Shown here piece by piece: positions 22,564 to 31,853 of a stretch of DNA of 64,000 nucleotides. The stretch lies in assembly GCF_026230105.1 (NCBI RefSeq), contig NC_079477.1, forward strand, positions 4,097,001-4,161,000. The letters are read 5' to 3'. The notes beneath the pieces are model-generated. The model made no database searches. It was not told the origin of the DNA and saw only the letters and a list, made by a program, of their open reading frames with translations. This stretch comes from Diorhabda sublineata. Taxonomy: Eukaryota > Arthropoda > Insecta > Coleoptera > Chrysomelidae. Every line of letters starts with the position of its first letter. Position 1 is the first letter of the stretch. The position numbers were made by a program, and so were the translations under genes.

Positions 22564-22951
22564 AAATTTGATATTTATGAAGTTGAACTTTGAACACTTT
22601 TTGTACACACCCTGTATAAAATAAAAAATTTTGCAATATATATTCAAATACGTCTGACTTTGCTAAAAGCAACCGAATGAAAACCATTTTCATATCTTCA
22701 AGCGTAAAAAAATAATTTATAAGGGTCTGCAAGGGTCAAATTATTTACAAAAAAATTAATAACTCAAAAAGTATGCATTTCTTGAAAAAGGTTTTCAGAC
22801 AAAAGTATATTAAAATTTCACGTAGACTTCAAAAATGTATTAATATACAGGGTGTTCTACCGGAAGTCGGCCATATTTGAAAATATTTTAGTTATAATTT
22901 TAGTATTTTGCCATATACAGATAGTTTTAACTCATCATGGGACACCCTGTA
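22564..22951. repeat. Single-arm copy of the 11.6-13.1 kb palindrome repeat
   Basis: From TTTGATATTTATGAAGTTGA to CACCCTGTA (22943-22951) it matches the right arm of the palindrome at about 12692-13148, with small deletions (one near 22862 joins two non-adjacent parts). The other arm is absent, so this is a truncated or half element. It too lies directly beside a LINE reverse transcriptase piece. Confidence 0.8.
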
Positions 22952-22989
22952 TATGGGCGTAGTCGCTATAATATTAAACAAAAACAGAG

Positions 22990-23165
22990 GAACAATCAGG
23001 CATATGTTCTAGGACTGCACATCATGTTTATAGATTTTAAGGAAGCCTATAAATCGAAACACGATGTATAATGTGTTGAAGTATCTGAGAACCTCAAAAA
23101 AATGTACATTAATCATCATTTTCAGAAAGAAAATGTGCATCTTATCCTTTTACAAAATCTATTGT
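22990..23165 (+). pseudogene. LINE reverse transcriptase fragment
   Basis: Reads H-I-M-F-I-D-F-K-E-A-Y-K-S, with MYNVLKYLRTSKK in another frame. This is the palm motif with the first aspartate (FIDFKQAYDSI.R..LY..L...GIPKKL) of the same kind of LINE as at 11050. The Asp expected in AYDS is Lys here. Truncated on both sides; its 5' border lies about 40 bp from the repeat end at 22951. Confidence 0.55.
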
Positions 23166-24863
23166 ACCTTAATAAACATCTATTAAATTGCCTTTTATTA
23201 ATATTCCACTGATAAATCCTTGGATTCTCATTGTTTCATCAAAATATAATAACCCGACCACATTCGGTATCAGCTTGATATGAAAATTCCATCCACCCTA
23301 GCACCACAATCATCCACCATCTGTTTCTTTTAATATTTGAACCATATTAAATCTATACGACAGCTAATAACCCACAACCCTATCCCCAACAATTTCGTTG
23401 GTGATTTGCATACAGAGAACGCAGAAAGCATATCGTACAGACCACGCGGTATCGTACCGAAATTTCTCTTTCCACTCTTACGGTTGATTGACTGATAGAG
23501 ACGATGATATTTATGTTTAATTCATGTCCGGAATGAATATGAATGAGAAAAGGCGTTCAACAATGCCTCCGACGGTGAATTTTGACGTAGCGACGCGAAT
23601 TCTGGGCCCGGTTGCGACATGTTGCGCTCACGTCGGCGACAACTAAACGTCGAAAATCGAACTTTCACAGCAATAATGAAGAAAAAAAATTTCATCATAG
23701 ATTCTGGAGCTCAACGAGGTCCAAAAATTGACCTCCCACTAATCATCATTCCAGTCAACTTCTTATGAAAAGCGTTGATACAATTGATATATATTCTACA
23801 GGTCTTATAAACAAGTTCGTGCAAGATGAGAAATTCTTCAAGGTAATAAGCATTGACAACATAATGGAGTCGAGCATACAAGTCCGAAGGTATTGTCCAT
23901 GCTATTTTTGTAAATTTACAGAAATTTGAAAACGGAAAACTGTGGAAAGTTACGATTTCAGTCCACTGGACCCCTAGGTGCAAACAAATCCTAATCGGCT
24001 TGGATTCAGTTGCCAAATATTATTAAGAAATGAGAAAAGCAGTAATCAGCATGCCACTATTGAGAAAAATCACTTGTTTTATCTTTTTCCATAATCAATT
24101 TCCGTCGTTGTGAATTTCGCCTGTGCCTGAAAATAATTCTAATCTTTGATAAACAAGAGAATCGAAATAAAAACCTTTGAATAGAATACCTTAGATAATC
24201 TAAAAACTCTAGATTTAGTGCAACCAAATCAAAAGTAATTTTGCTATAGACTGGAACAGAGTAGTGTTGGTACTCTCAACCGAAAGAGCGCTTCACAAAA
24301 TTTTATACCGCTTGTTTTGGTTACTACAAAGTAGTCTACGTAGTTACAAAGTTTGTTATCATCTCCATGCCAACGATTACTGCATTGAAGCAATTTCGGG
24401 GAAGCTGGAGATGTGTCGTAGAAGAAACCTGGATTCAGAAGAACGGAAACATCGATTTGGTAGTTTCCAGATTTTCTGGATGCTCAGCTCTAAAATATGT
24501 TACTGCTCTTTGATCTATACAAATCAGTTGCAGTTCAAGAATTTAAATTACAAGATTCTGTTGTTTAAGAATCTTCATTTGAAGCGCTTAACGACGTTTT
24601 TAGTTTCGTTGTGACGAGGATGATCCATATTTTGATATGTGACTCAAGAAGCAGTACCTGGTGACATTGAAAGACTAGAATATCTTTCGCAATAATTCGA
24701 TATTTTCACATGTATTGAAGAAGTAGGTGAGTCGTTTGAAACCCTTGTATATTGACTTCAAAGTGATTTACCCCGCAATATATAGATACTATATAAAATG
24801 AGGGCTGTCCGGAAGGAAATCTAACCGATGAATAAAACTCACTTTTTTTCAAACCGTTTTTAG
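23166..24863. other. Unannotated stretch with a CpG-rich patch
   Basis: ORFs of 101 codons (23711-24016, minus) and 116 codons (24264-24614, plus) are the longest; neither has a motif I recognise. A GC/CpG-rich patch at about 23565-23660 (GTAGCGACGCGAATTCTGGG) stands out. If the GPCR-like exon downstream is real, this would be intronic. Confidence 0.3.
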
Positions 24864-25130
24864 ATCTCTATTTAAAGCTACATTTTCATTCAATGATCGT
24901 CGGTGTCATTTCCATTCGCGAACCATCATATTCGGTGAATAATGGTGTCGGAATTCCGTTACATATGTTGAAAACTCTTTCGACCACGGCCAACCCCGTT
25001 ATTTACGCTCTCTCGAAGGTGTCAATAGAGATGGATTACCTTTTTCGACGGGTGGTTCGTATCTACCAAAAAAGAATACGATGGAAAGCAGAAATCAGGA
25101 TAAAAGACAACCACACACACACACATATAT
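24864..25130 (+). CDS. Possible terminal exon of a class A GPCR (TM7 region)
   Basis: A pyrimidine-rich tract and TTTTTAG at 24857-24863 form a good 3' splice site. The open frame behind it reads through IPLHMLKTLSTTANPVIYAL, where NPVIY fits the NPxxY motif of transmembrane helix 7, preceded by a plausible extracellular loop (IREPSYSVNN) and the end of a hydrophobic helix (MIVGVIS). Basic residues follow (RRVVR, KKRIR) as in helix 8, and the frame ends in a stop at 25130 within a CA microsatellite. Alternatively a splice donor after TCGAAG at about 25018 ends the exon at YALSK. The rest of a receptor is not in this window. Chance resemblance or a decayed copy remains possible. Confidence 0.38.
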
Positions 25131-25133
25131 AAC
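25112..25133. repeat. CA microsatellite
   Basis: A short (CA)n tract followed by TATATA, overlapping the end of the GPCR-like frame. Confidence 0.8.
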
Positions 25134-25467
25134 AGAATCTAAATTCACTTGATGCGTTTTTTTATAGTTTGAGTTTTTAGAAACGTTTGAGATTCAAACA
25201 TGTAACAGAAATGGAAGTGATAATAATTGAGTTGATAATCAAATTTACAGATTAGAGCACAAAAATAAGCAGAAAAATCTTAGAGCTAACGGCATTAGCT
25301 ACAGATATACAATATTGCAATGTTTCTTGCACTCACAGTCCAACAATATGTTATAATCACCTACCCTAACTACCCTTTTTATGCTTGTTTATAATAGTGC
25401 TAATTAAGGGTAAATGACTCTTATAAAAGGTTATCTATCTCACCCACTGTTATCAGTTAGCCATTCT
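25134..25467. other. Unannotated stretch upstream of Tc1
   Basis: AT-rich; probably includes the 5' end of the Tc1 element, but no inverted repeat was identified. Confidence 0.3.
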
Positions 25468-26287
25468 AATGCGACAAAGGCAGAGTCAGCGAGAAGTGGC
25501 CAGTGAGCTGAGCATGAGTCAGTTACTCGGAAACTGGTAACTGGTTTCGGAAAAAAAATACACCTACGATTTAAATGACCCATTCATTGTCAGCACATCG
25601 CTTCACTGGTGTTCCAAGTCTAACAAGAGCTCAAAGAAACGCGACGAATAACTGTGAGTAATTGGCAGTCAGACGAATACTTAAAGCAGCTAACCTTGAT
25701 CCAAAAAGGCCAGCTATTGGTTCCAAACTAAGTCCAACCCATCTACGATTTGCCTGAGAATACATTAATTGGACTGAAGAGCAATGGGGCTCTGTTCTCT
25801 TCTTAGACGAAAGCAGAGTGTGCCTTCATGGTAAAGATAGAAGAGGACGAGTCTACAGAAGACCTGGAAAAAGATTTGCGTCGTGTTGCATAAAAGGAGG
25901 CTTTTGGAGGAGGTTCTTGGTTGGTTTGGTAGGGAATTTCAATGAAAGCGATTGGAGAGCAAAAACAAAGTTGGTTTTTATTGAAATTGGCGACGGAGCA
26001 GGAGGACTAATGGCGAACCGATACATAGAAGAAATTATAAGAGATCGCGTCCTTCTCTGCGTATGCAGGGCAATGCCCGTCCACATACTGCAGGTTCCGT
26101 ACGGCAGTATTCACAGGATATCAGCATTGCCGCTATGGATGGGCGAGCAGGTAGCCCGGACTTACATCCTATCGAGCATTCATGGGATGAACTTAAGAGA
26201 AAAGTTCGGGATAGAAAACCTGCATCAGTCACGAAATCGAACCATGAAAAATCTATTTGAAGATGTAACGAGAGTCACAGGGGAGAG
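25468..26287 (+). pseudogene. Tc1-like transposase pseudogene
   Basis: N-terminal HTH: MRQRQSQREVASELSMSQ from 25470. Catalytic part: a stretch with LFLDESRVCLHGKDRRGRVY at 25797-25855 (first Asp and neighbouring Glu; usual form F.DESRF.L...DGR..V.RR.GER), then in another frame MQGNARPHTAGSVRQYSQD at 26063 (second Asp position, here MQGNARPH for MQDNARPH, so the catalytic Asp is lost), then DGRAGSPDLHPIEHSWDELK (final Glu region, WP..SPDLNPIEH.WDEL). Several frameshifts. The end runs directly into the Helitron at 26288, which probably truncated it. Confidence 0.85.
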
Positions 26288-27255
26288 AAGGATGTCCTGA
26301 CTGACTGACTGATTTATTCACTCATCAACGCCCAGCCAAGGCTATTAAAGATAGAGACATGAAATTTTGAGGGTATGTTTGTATCGGTGTGTAGAGGTGC
26401 GCTAAGAAAGGATTTTGCGAAATTTCGATTTTAAAGGGGGTAAAACGGGGTATGTTTGCAAATTCGATTTTTTCGTTTTTCTCGGCCGCTAATTGAGATA
26501 TCGACTTCGTTTTTGCACTAAAAAATTCTCCGTACAAATACCTAAAAACCAATTTCTGCGATTTTCAAAATTCAACTTGGAAAGGGTTCAAAGAGTTGAC
26601 CAAAAATTTTTATTACAGAACCATATATTTAGCAATTCTTCATGACGAAATGAGATATCAAAGCGATTATTTTTTATAAATGGAATGTGAATATCTAAAA
26701 AGTAATTTCTCCGTTTTTGGAAATTTCTTTTTGATTTCTTTTAAAAGGGTTAAATTAATTTGATGGAGAAGTTTCGATTTATAGATTCTGTGTTACAAGT
26801 TGATAATGCTGTGCAATACCCATCAGAGTTCCTAAACACGCTTAATCCTCCAGGTTTCCCGGCACATAGACTTATTCTGAGGGTTGGAACACCGATAATG
26901 TTGTTACGAATTGCTACGTGTGAACGGTCTTCAGAAAAACGTAATCGAGGCTACAGTTATAACCGGATGTGCTAGAGGGGAATCAGTATTTATACCAAGC
27001 AAACCCCTTATACCTTCAGACTACCCTTTTCAATTTTTCAATTTTCAATGTTTTGCCCCTTTTCAATTTGAAAGAATGCAATTCCCTATTAAAGTCTGTT
27101 TTGCTATGACAATAAATCAATCACAAGATCAATCTTTGAAAGTGGCAGGATTCGATTTGGGAGAGAACTGTTTCTCCCATGGTCAATTTTTAGTTTAGTT
27201 ATTTTAGCAAAATATGGCAAAACAATTAATGTGGTTTACAGAGAAGTATTGACAT
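26288..27255 (+). mobile_element. Internally deleted Helitron (copy 2 of the 5' end plus helicase C-terminus)
   Basis: The 5' block 26288-26640 matches the Helitron-like block at 1643-1992. After about 110 bp it passes into the C-terminus of a PIF1-like Helitron helicase (26765-27253). The endonuclease (Rep) and most of the helicase are gone. No 3' hairpin/CTRR end was identified downstream, so the right limit is set at the helicase stop codon. Confidence 0.65.
26765..27253 (+). pseudogene. Helitron PIF1-like helicase C-terminus
   Basis: Reads VDNAVQYPSEFLNTLNPPGF with the following RLILRVGTPIMLLR; after a frameshift GLQKNVIEATVITGCARGES with VFIPSKPLIPSDYPFQF; then MQFPIKVCFAMTINQSQDQS and LKVAGFDLGENCFSHGQF; and finally AKYGKTINVVYREVLT with stop at 27253. 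These are the conserved helicase motifs V-VI and tail of Helitron RepHel proteins (AMTINKSQGQSL, where SQGQ is SQDQ here). The usual YVACSRVSS stretch before the tail is deleted. The order is right but three frames are used, so it is not functional. Confidence 0.9.
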
Positions 27256-28191
27256 AAACAATTTTGTTTTGCGTTTTTGTAATCATAGTTACTTTAATAA
27301 TAAATCATCTATTTAATATCTTTATGTTAATGAAATGTATGTATGTATTTGTTATATTATTTATCGTATAAATAATAAATGTGTGCAATTTTTAAATGAT
27401 AATGTGTCTTTTCTTTATAACACTTCCAAATTGAATTAATGTGTAGTTATTATATATTTCAAAAGTTAATAATCAGATTTTGTTTCTGTGAAGTGCGAAT
27501 AAAATAATTGAAAATGAAAATCAAGTATATGTATAAGTCAATATAGACATTGCTGTAATTCACGTGTATGGCCAGCTATTCTATAAAATGATAGAATCAG
27601 AAAATGCAGTGAATTTCCCCATCTTGTACGTGTCGTTTTCTGTTAGTGTGAATTCGCTGGCGATTCTTGTGCTCGGTTGCATTTGAAACGCCGATAAAAT
27701 GGATTTTTTTATAAATTGATTATTTGAAATTCGGTATTTCTTGAATTTCAGAGCAAATATTTGATATTGTGGTAAAGGAAATATAGATACAATATTTGGA
27801 TAACTACAAAGTATACAATATTAAATTCTGTTATGTAAATTCAGACTGTTATAATGAAAATTGATACACGTATTTGTCTTAAAACTTAATACCAAAAATG
27901 TCTCGTTTTATACTAGCTGTAGAGCTGGCAACACCAAGTTTTTAACTATGTTAACTATGAACAGAAATAATAGTTATTTATGTAACAGTGAATACATGAA
28001 TCGAAAAAGGGCTTTAGACACGAATTACATACAATATTTTTTCTACTAACGAAAATTTTATCAAAATGGTAATTTTACTTATAAAATATATTATACATTT
28101 ATCAATATTTCGAACATTTCAATCAAGATTAGAGCAGATTAACAAAACAACAGACGAATTTGTCAGACATAAAAATAAAAATAAAAAATTG
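27256..28191. other. Unannotated AT-rich stretch
   Basis: No gene or repeat supported. A 62-codon plus ORF at 27861-28049 is unrecognised. Confidence 0.3.
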
Positions 28192-28262
28192 TATCACTGC
28201 GACTTGAACCTGGGACCTCCCGCATGTTGATAACGTACTCTACCCACTACACTACAGAGACC
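28192..28262 (-). tRNA. tRNA-Val-like pseudogene or SINE head
   Basis: The minus strand reads GGTCTCTGTAGTGTAGTGGG, then GTAGAGTACGTTATCAACA, then GGTCCCAGGTTCAAGTCGCA. TAGTGTAGTGGG fits the A box and GGTTCAAGTCG approximates the B box; with AAC in the anticodon-loop position, overall it resembles tRNA-Val. The anticodon stem does not pair and the acceptor stem is imperfect, so it is not a working tRNA. It could instead be the head of a tRNA-derived SINE. Confidence 0.4.
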
Positions 28263-28281
28263 TTGAAAATACATGTTTTTC

Positions 28282-28377
28282 ACGCACTACTGCTTAAAGT
28301 ATGTTACAATACGCACTAGTGCGTAAAGTAAAGTTTTACGCACTAGAAAGTGTGTCTATAGTACGTATTTAACGCAC
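28282..28377. repeat. Cluster of ACGCAC palindromic motifs
   Basis: ACGCACTAGTGCGT at 28311-28324 is a perfect 14-bp palindrome, and CTAGTGCGTAAA (28316-28327) also pairs with TTTACGCACTAG (28335-28346). ACGCAC recurs at 28282 and 28371. Confidence 0.7.
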
Positions 28378-30800
28378 AGTAATAAAAAAAATAAATTTCT
28401 TAAAAAGACTTGTAGCTTGCGTTAATTTTTGAAATTTCTAACTGTTCTATTTTCCAGATATTCTACTCTTTTTTTAAGGAAACCCTTGCTTATGAATTCT
28501 TATAATTAATGTGCGAAAATGATAAAAATTAATCGCAATAAAGGATTTCTCGGCATGATAGTAAAATTACTGATGAGAAAATTAATATCTTTATAATAAA
28601 AGCGATGAATGCAATTTACGTTTTGTAACTAATAAATCTGAGTCTGATTTCCTGTTCGTGGACTATTACGTGATTTTTTCTTCTTTCATCCATAATACAG
28701 CCTGTTCCTTCCTCGATATCTTTCCTCATTCTGGTTCTAGGTTGTCACTCTACCTCTTTTGTGGTCAACCTCTACTCCGTAATCTAATAGAATTACTTTC
28801 TATTTTTACAAGTCAATCATAACCTAATAAAAAGCGTGTAAAAAAAGCAAAAGTAAGATGGAAAGGATATAGATGGACAGTTGAAGCTGCAGCTGGGATA
28901 AGAATGATAAGTGGACGCAAAGTGGGAGAGGAAGACAGAGGTTGAGATAATTGGATTTAAGAAGAATAGGATGGTAATAAATAATTATGGTTAGGTAGAA
29001 ATAGAGACTGGTAATGAACAAGCCGAATGTGTATAAAGACGAGCACTGAAGCTCTCTTGATTAGGTCTTCGTAAAGCTCTAGAAAGCAGATAAGTTCCAC
29101 ATAAAGGACCTTGTCGTATAAAGTAGATTTAACGGCAGAAATAGAGGTAAATTATGAATGAAAAATGTTCAATAACATTCATATCAACATTTTAGCAAAC
29201 AATGACTATTAATAAAATTTTATAAACAATGAATTGTTAATCAAACCTACTAGGTAGCTAGTCATCAATTCATTTCTTCTCATCATGCTAGCAACCATAC
29301 TTACATTTATAACCAATGTTATCAAATAATCTTTTTTTTTAAAAAACTTTTATGACATTTTCATAAGTATCGCGCTATGCAATGTTGATACACTCTTTTA
29401 TTGCAATAATATACAATTACCTTTTTTACAGTTATTTATAGATGGGAATTTATATATAAATTTGTAAACATATCAAAATTAAAAGATCAATTCAAATCAA
29501 TTTCACTTTACCTCAATCCCCGGATTACTTATAAGGTTTGGCAACGTTGAATATGTGATCTCTGGATATATAACTTTTGTAGCTCACGTTGTTTATCCTT
29601 TAAAGTGCATGCCATGCATTTACCAACAAGATATTTGACTGAATTTTCAATAAATCTGCCATCCGTTGTCATAATCAGGTATCGTTAATGTTTTTCTAGT
29701 AACAAACTTTTAATTTGAAAGACATCGCTAACGAACGTTAAAATCCCAATTAGAAAATTTCCCGTCGACCGACCGGGAGAAATTTTGGCTCAACTTTGTT
29801 GATTAATAATCTCCAAAAAAACAAAAACAAAAACAACAAAAATGACGTCCCGCTACCGAAATCTAATTACACGATTGATCGAACTTTGAAAAGGGTTGAC
29901 TGAGGTATCGAAAACAAAAAAAAACTCGATTAATTATCAATAATATTAATTTTAGTAGAAAATTTGCGTTTCATTAATTTTTAATTAGTTCTCGCAGTTA
30001 ATTCGTAGAACGATTGTGACGAAGCAGGACAGGCTTCATTTGTAGAAGGGTATTATTTATTGGGTAATCTACGACAATAGCTGATTTATGTCATTATATC
30101 CTGACTATCTGGGGTGTAATTCTTTCGATTATATCGATTAATGACGAATAAAATTATAAAAACTATTTTAAATTTCATATTTTAAATATGAATAATTTTG
30201 TCATCGAACTTATTGCGGTCCTGCAAACATCGGTTAACTTTAATTAAAGTTGCGTAACAGTAATTTCTGGATTGTGCGGAAACTCCCTGTGAAGTTAGTA
30301 CTGGGGGTCAGGGTATACAGATGAAGTTCAGCATGCAACACGTGTGGTTGTTCTTCTCCCACTCCTTTCTTGATAGACGACGGTGTTTGGAATTAGTTTT
30401 GTAATTGGATTTTCGGTACGAAATTCGTCTTGTTCGAAATCTATAGCATACCATGTCGCTACAATTATAAGATTAGATTCCGGTTTATTTACAAAGGGTT
30501 TTAGAATATTCTAGACATTATTCGATCAACCTAACTGGAATATTTTAACCGGTGATAAATTTCCTATCGATCTTACACTAAAAAAAAAGATACACGTCAA
30601 AGACTGGATTTAGATATTGTTTCCAGTCTTTATTTGTTTTAAAATAAACAATCTTCTGTTGTCCTTGTTGCCACGGCTACTTATGTTTCCAATAATAGCT
30701 TAACAATCCTCGACATTCATCTGTTAATAGCTCTGAATATCTGCTTAAGCTTGACATCCATCGCCTTGGACGTGCTTCTTCATAATGCCGTTAAATTTTT
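28378..30800. other. Unannotated AT-rich stretch
   Basis: About 2.4 kb with no recognisable gene. A-rich simple sequence lies near 29815-29840. The ORF at 28824-29021 (minus) is low-complexity. Confidence 0.3.
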
Positions 30801-30829
30801 GGAGTTTACTCCTTAAGAATCGATTTGCA

Positions 30830-30837
30830 TATATAAG
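30830..30837 (+). promoter_or_regulatory. Possible TATA box
   Basis: TATATAAG lies just inside the left inverted repeat and about 210 bp upstream of the start codon at 31051. No clear initiator was found at the usual spacing, so this is suggestive only. Confidence 0.3.
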
Positions 30838-31050
30838 GGGCTCGGTATGAGAAAAATGTGAGGAGTAAAATCTATCGATGAATGACCTCGTTACGTTACC
30901 CTATGATGCGCAACTTTTTAATTTGTCAGTGTCAACATATTTATATTGCTGTTTTTATTATAAATATCAATAATTAATATTGTTATTGTGAAGTTTTAAT
31001 TTTTATCATTGTGTTTGGCTAAAGTGAACTGAAAATATTTTCAAATAACT

Positions 31051-31802
31051 ATGGCAGAAAGAGGTGTAGATGATATTGCCGGAACATCTAACAAACACGA
31101 GGCTGCATGGTACGTTATAATTCATGTATTATATGTATGAGCATATGCAATTTGTATTAATAATTATCGATGTAGTTCATATAAATATATATTTGAAAAC
31201 AACACATAAAATTAGATAATCAACCCAATATGTATTATCGAGCGCATCCACATAAAATAGAAAATTTCTAACCTAACCAAAATTTAATTTTTTTGTCGAT
31301 GTCTATAAATTTTTCCACGTTATTATGATATATTTTATAAATAATTTTTAAATATTAACAACTGTAGTCAATAATTCGATAATATTATCAGAAAAATCGA
31401 CAATATTTTTCATTATAATAATATTTTTATATAACTTTCTTTCGAAAAGTTATTTTTAAGCTTATTTTAAATAATTTTCATGTACTATTTATTTAGTGAC
31501 ATAATTATCTTTTTATAACCATTTTTGTTAATTATTAAGATAATATTATATTTTAAATAAAAAATTAATTATAATAATTTAAAAAAAAATGTTTATAAAA
31601 ATCTTTTTTTATCAATTTTCTTAAAGTCAGTTAAAATTTTTATAATTATGCATTTAAAAATTTTTTTTTATATTTTTTGACTAGGAAAAAATCTAAACCT
31701 CCAAAAACTCCAGCCGAGAGACAGCGAGCTTACAGATTAAAACAAAAAATAATGAAGGAAGCCCAAAATATTCTGGCAATCAACCAATCATTTTTAAGTT
31801 AA
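31051..31802 (+). CDS. Two-exon small protein of 58 residues, unknown function
   Basis: Exon 1 (31051-31109) encodes MAERGVDDIAGTSNKHEAA and ends at G|GTACGT. Exon 2 (31685-31802) follows a TTTTTTGACTAG acceptor and, joined in frame, gives W-KKSKPPKTPAERQRAYRLKQ and on to KEAQNILAINQSFLS, then TAA. The 575-bp AT-rich intron and the in-frame join across a split Trp codon make a real spliced gene likely. The protein is strongly basic in its middle, with PKTPAERQRAYRLKQKIMK looking like a short nucleic-acid-binding or nuclear-targeting helix; ERQRxYR segments occur in various transposon-encoded proteins, but I do not recognise the family. It carries no stop or frameshift, unlike every other element protein here. 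Confidence 0.5.
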
Positions 31803-31807
31803 ATAAA
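31802..31807 (+). terminator. Polyadenylation signal AATAAA
   Basis: AATAAA overlaps the last base of the stop codon of the micro-gene, 30 bp before the right inverted repeat. Very compact 3' end. Confidence 0.4.
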
Positions 31808-31853
31808 CTCTTTTGGCGTCTGGTTAGACTATCGAACTTAAGGAGTAAACTCC

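Larger units (their letters stand above)
30801..31853 (+). mobile_element. Inverted-repeat-bounded unit carrying a two-exon micro-gene
   Basis: GGAGTTTACTCCTTAAG at 30801-30817 is perfectly inverted at 31837-31853, 17 bp without mismatch, bounding 1053 bp. The repeat itself contains the palindrome GGAGTTTACTCC. Inside lie a TATA box, a short intact spliced ORF and a polyadenylation signal. No known transposase motif is seen and no target-site duplication is obvious. It may be a non-autonomous DNA transposon carrying an accessory gene; the superfamily is unknown. Confidence 0.55.

Noticed and set aside
24800..24830. GAGGGCTGTCCGGAAGGAAA resembling a mariner end
   Set aside because: No partner end or transposase within reach; could be a solo fragment but support is too thin.
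25853..26232. Minus-strand ORFs over the Tc1 pseudogene
   Set aside because: Antisense shadows of Tc1 coding sequence.
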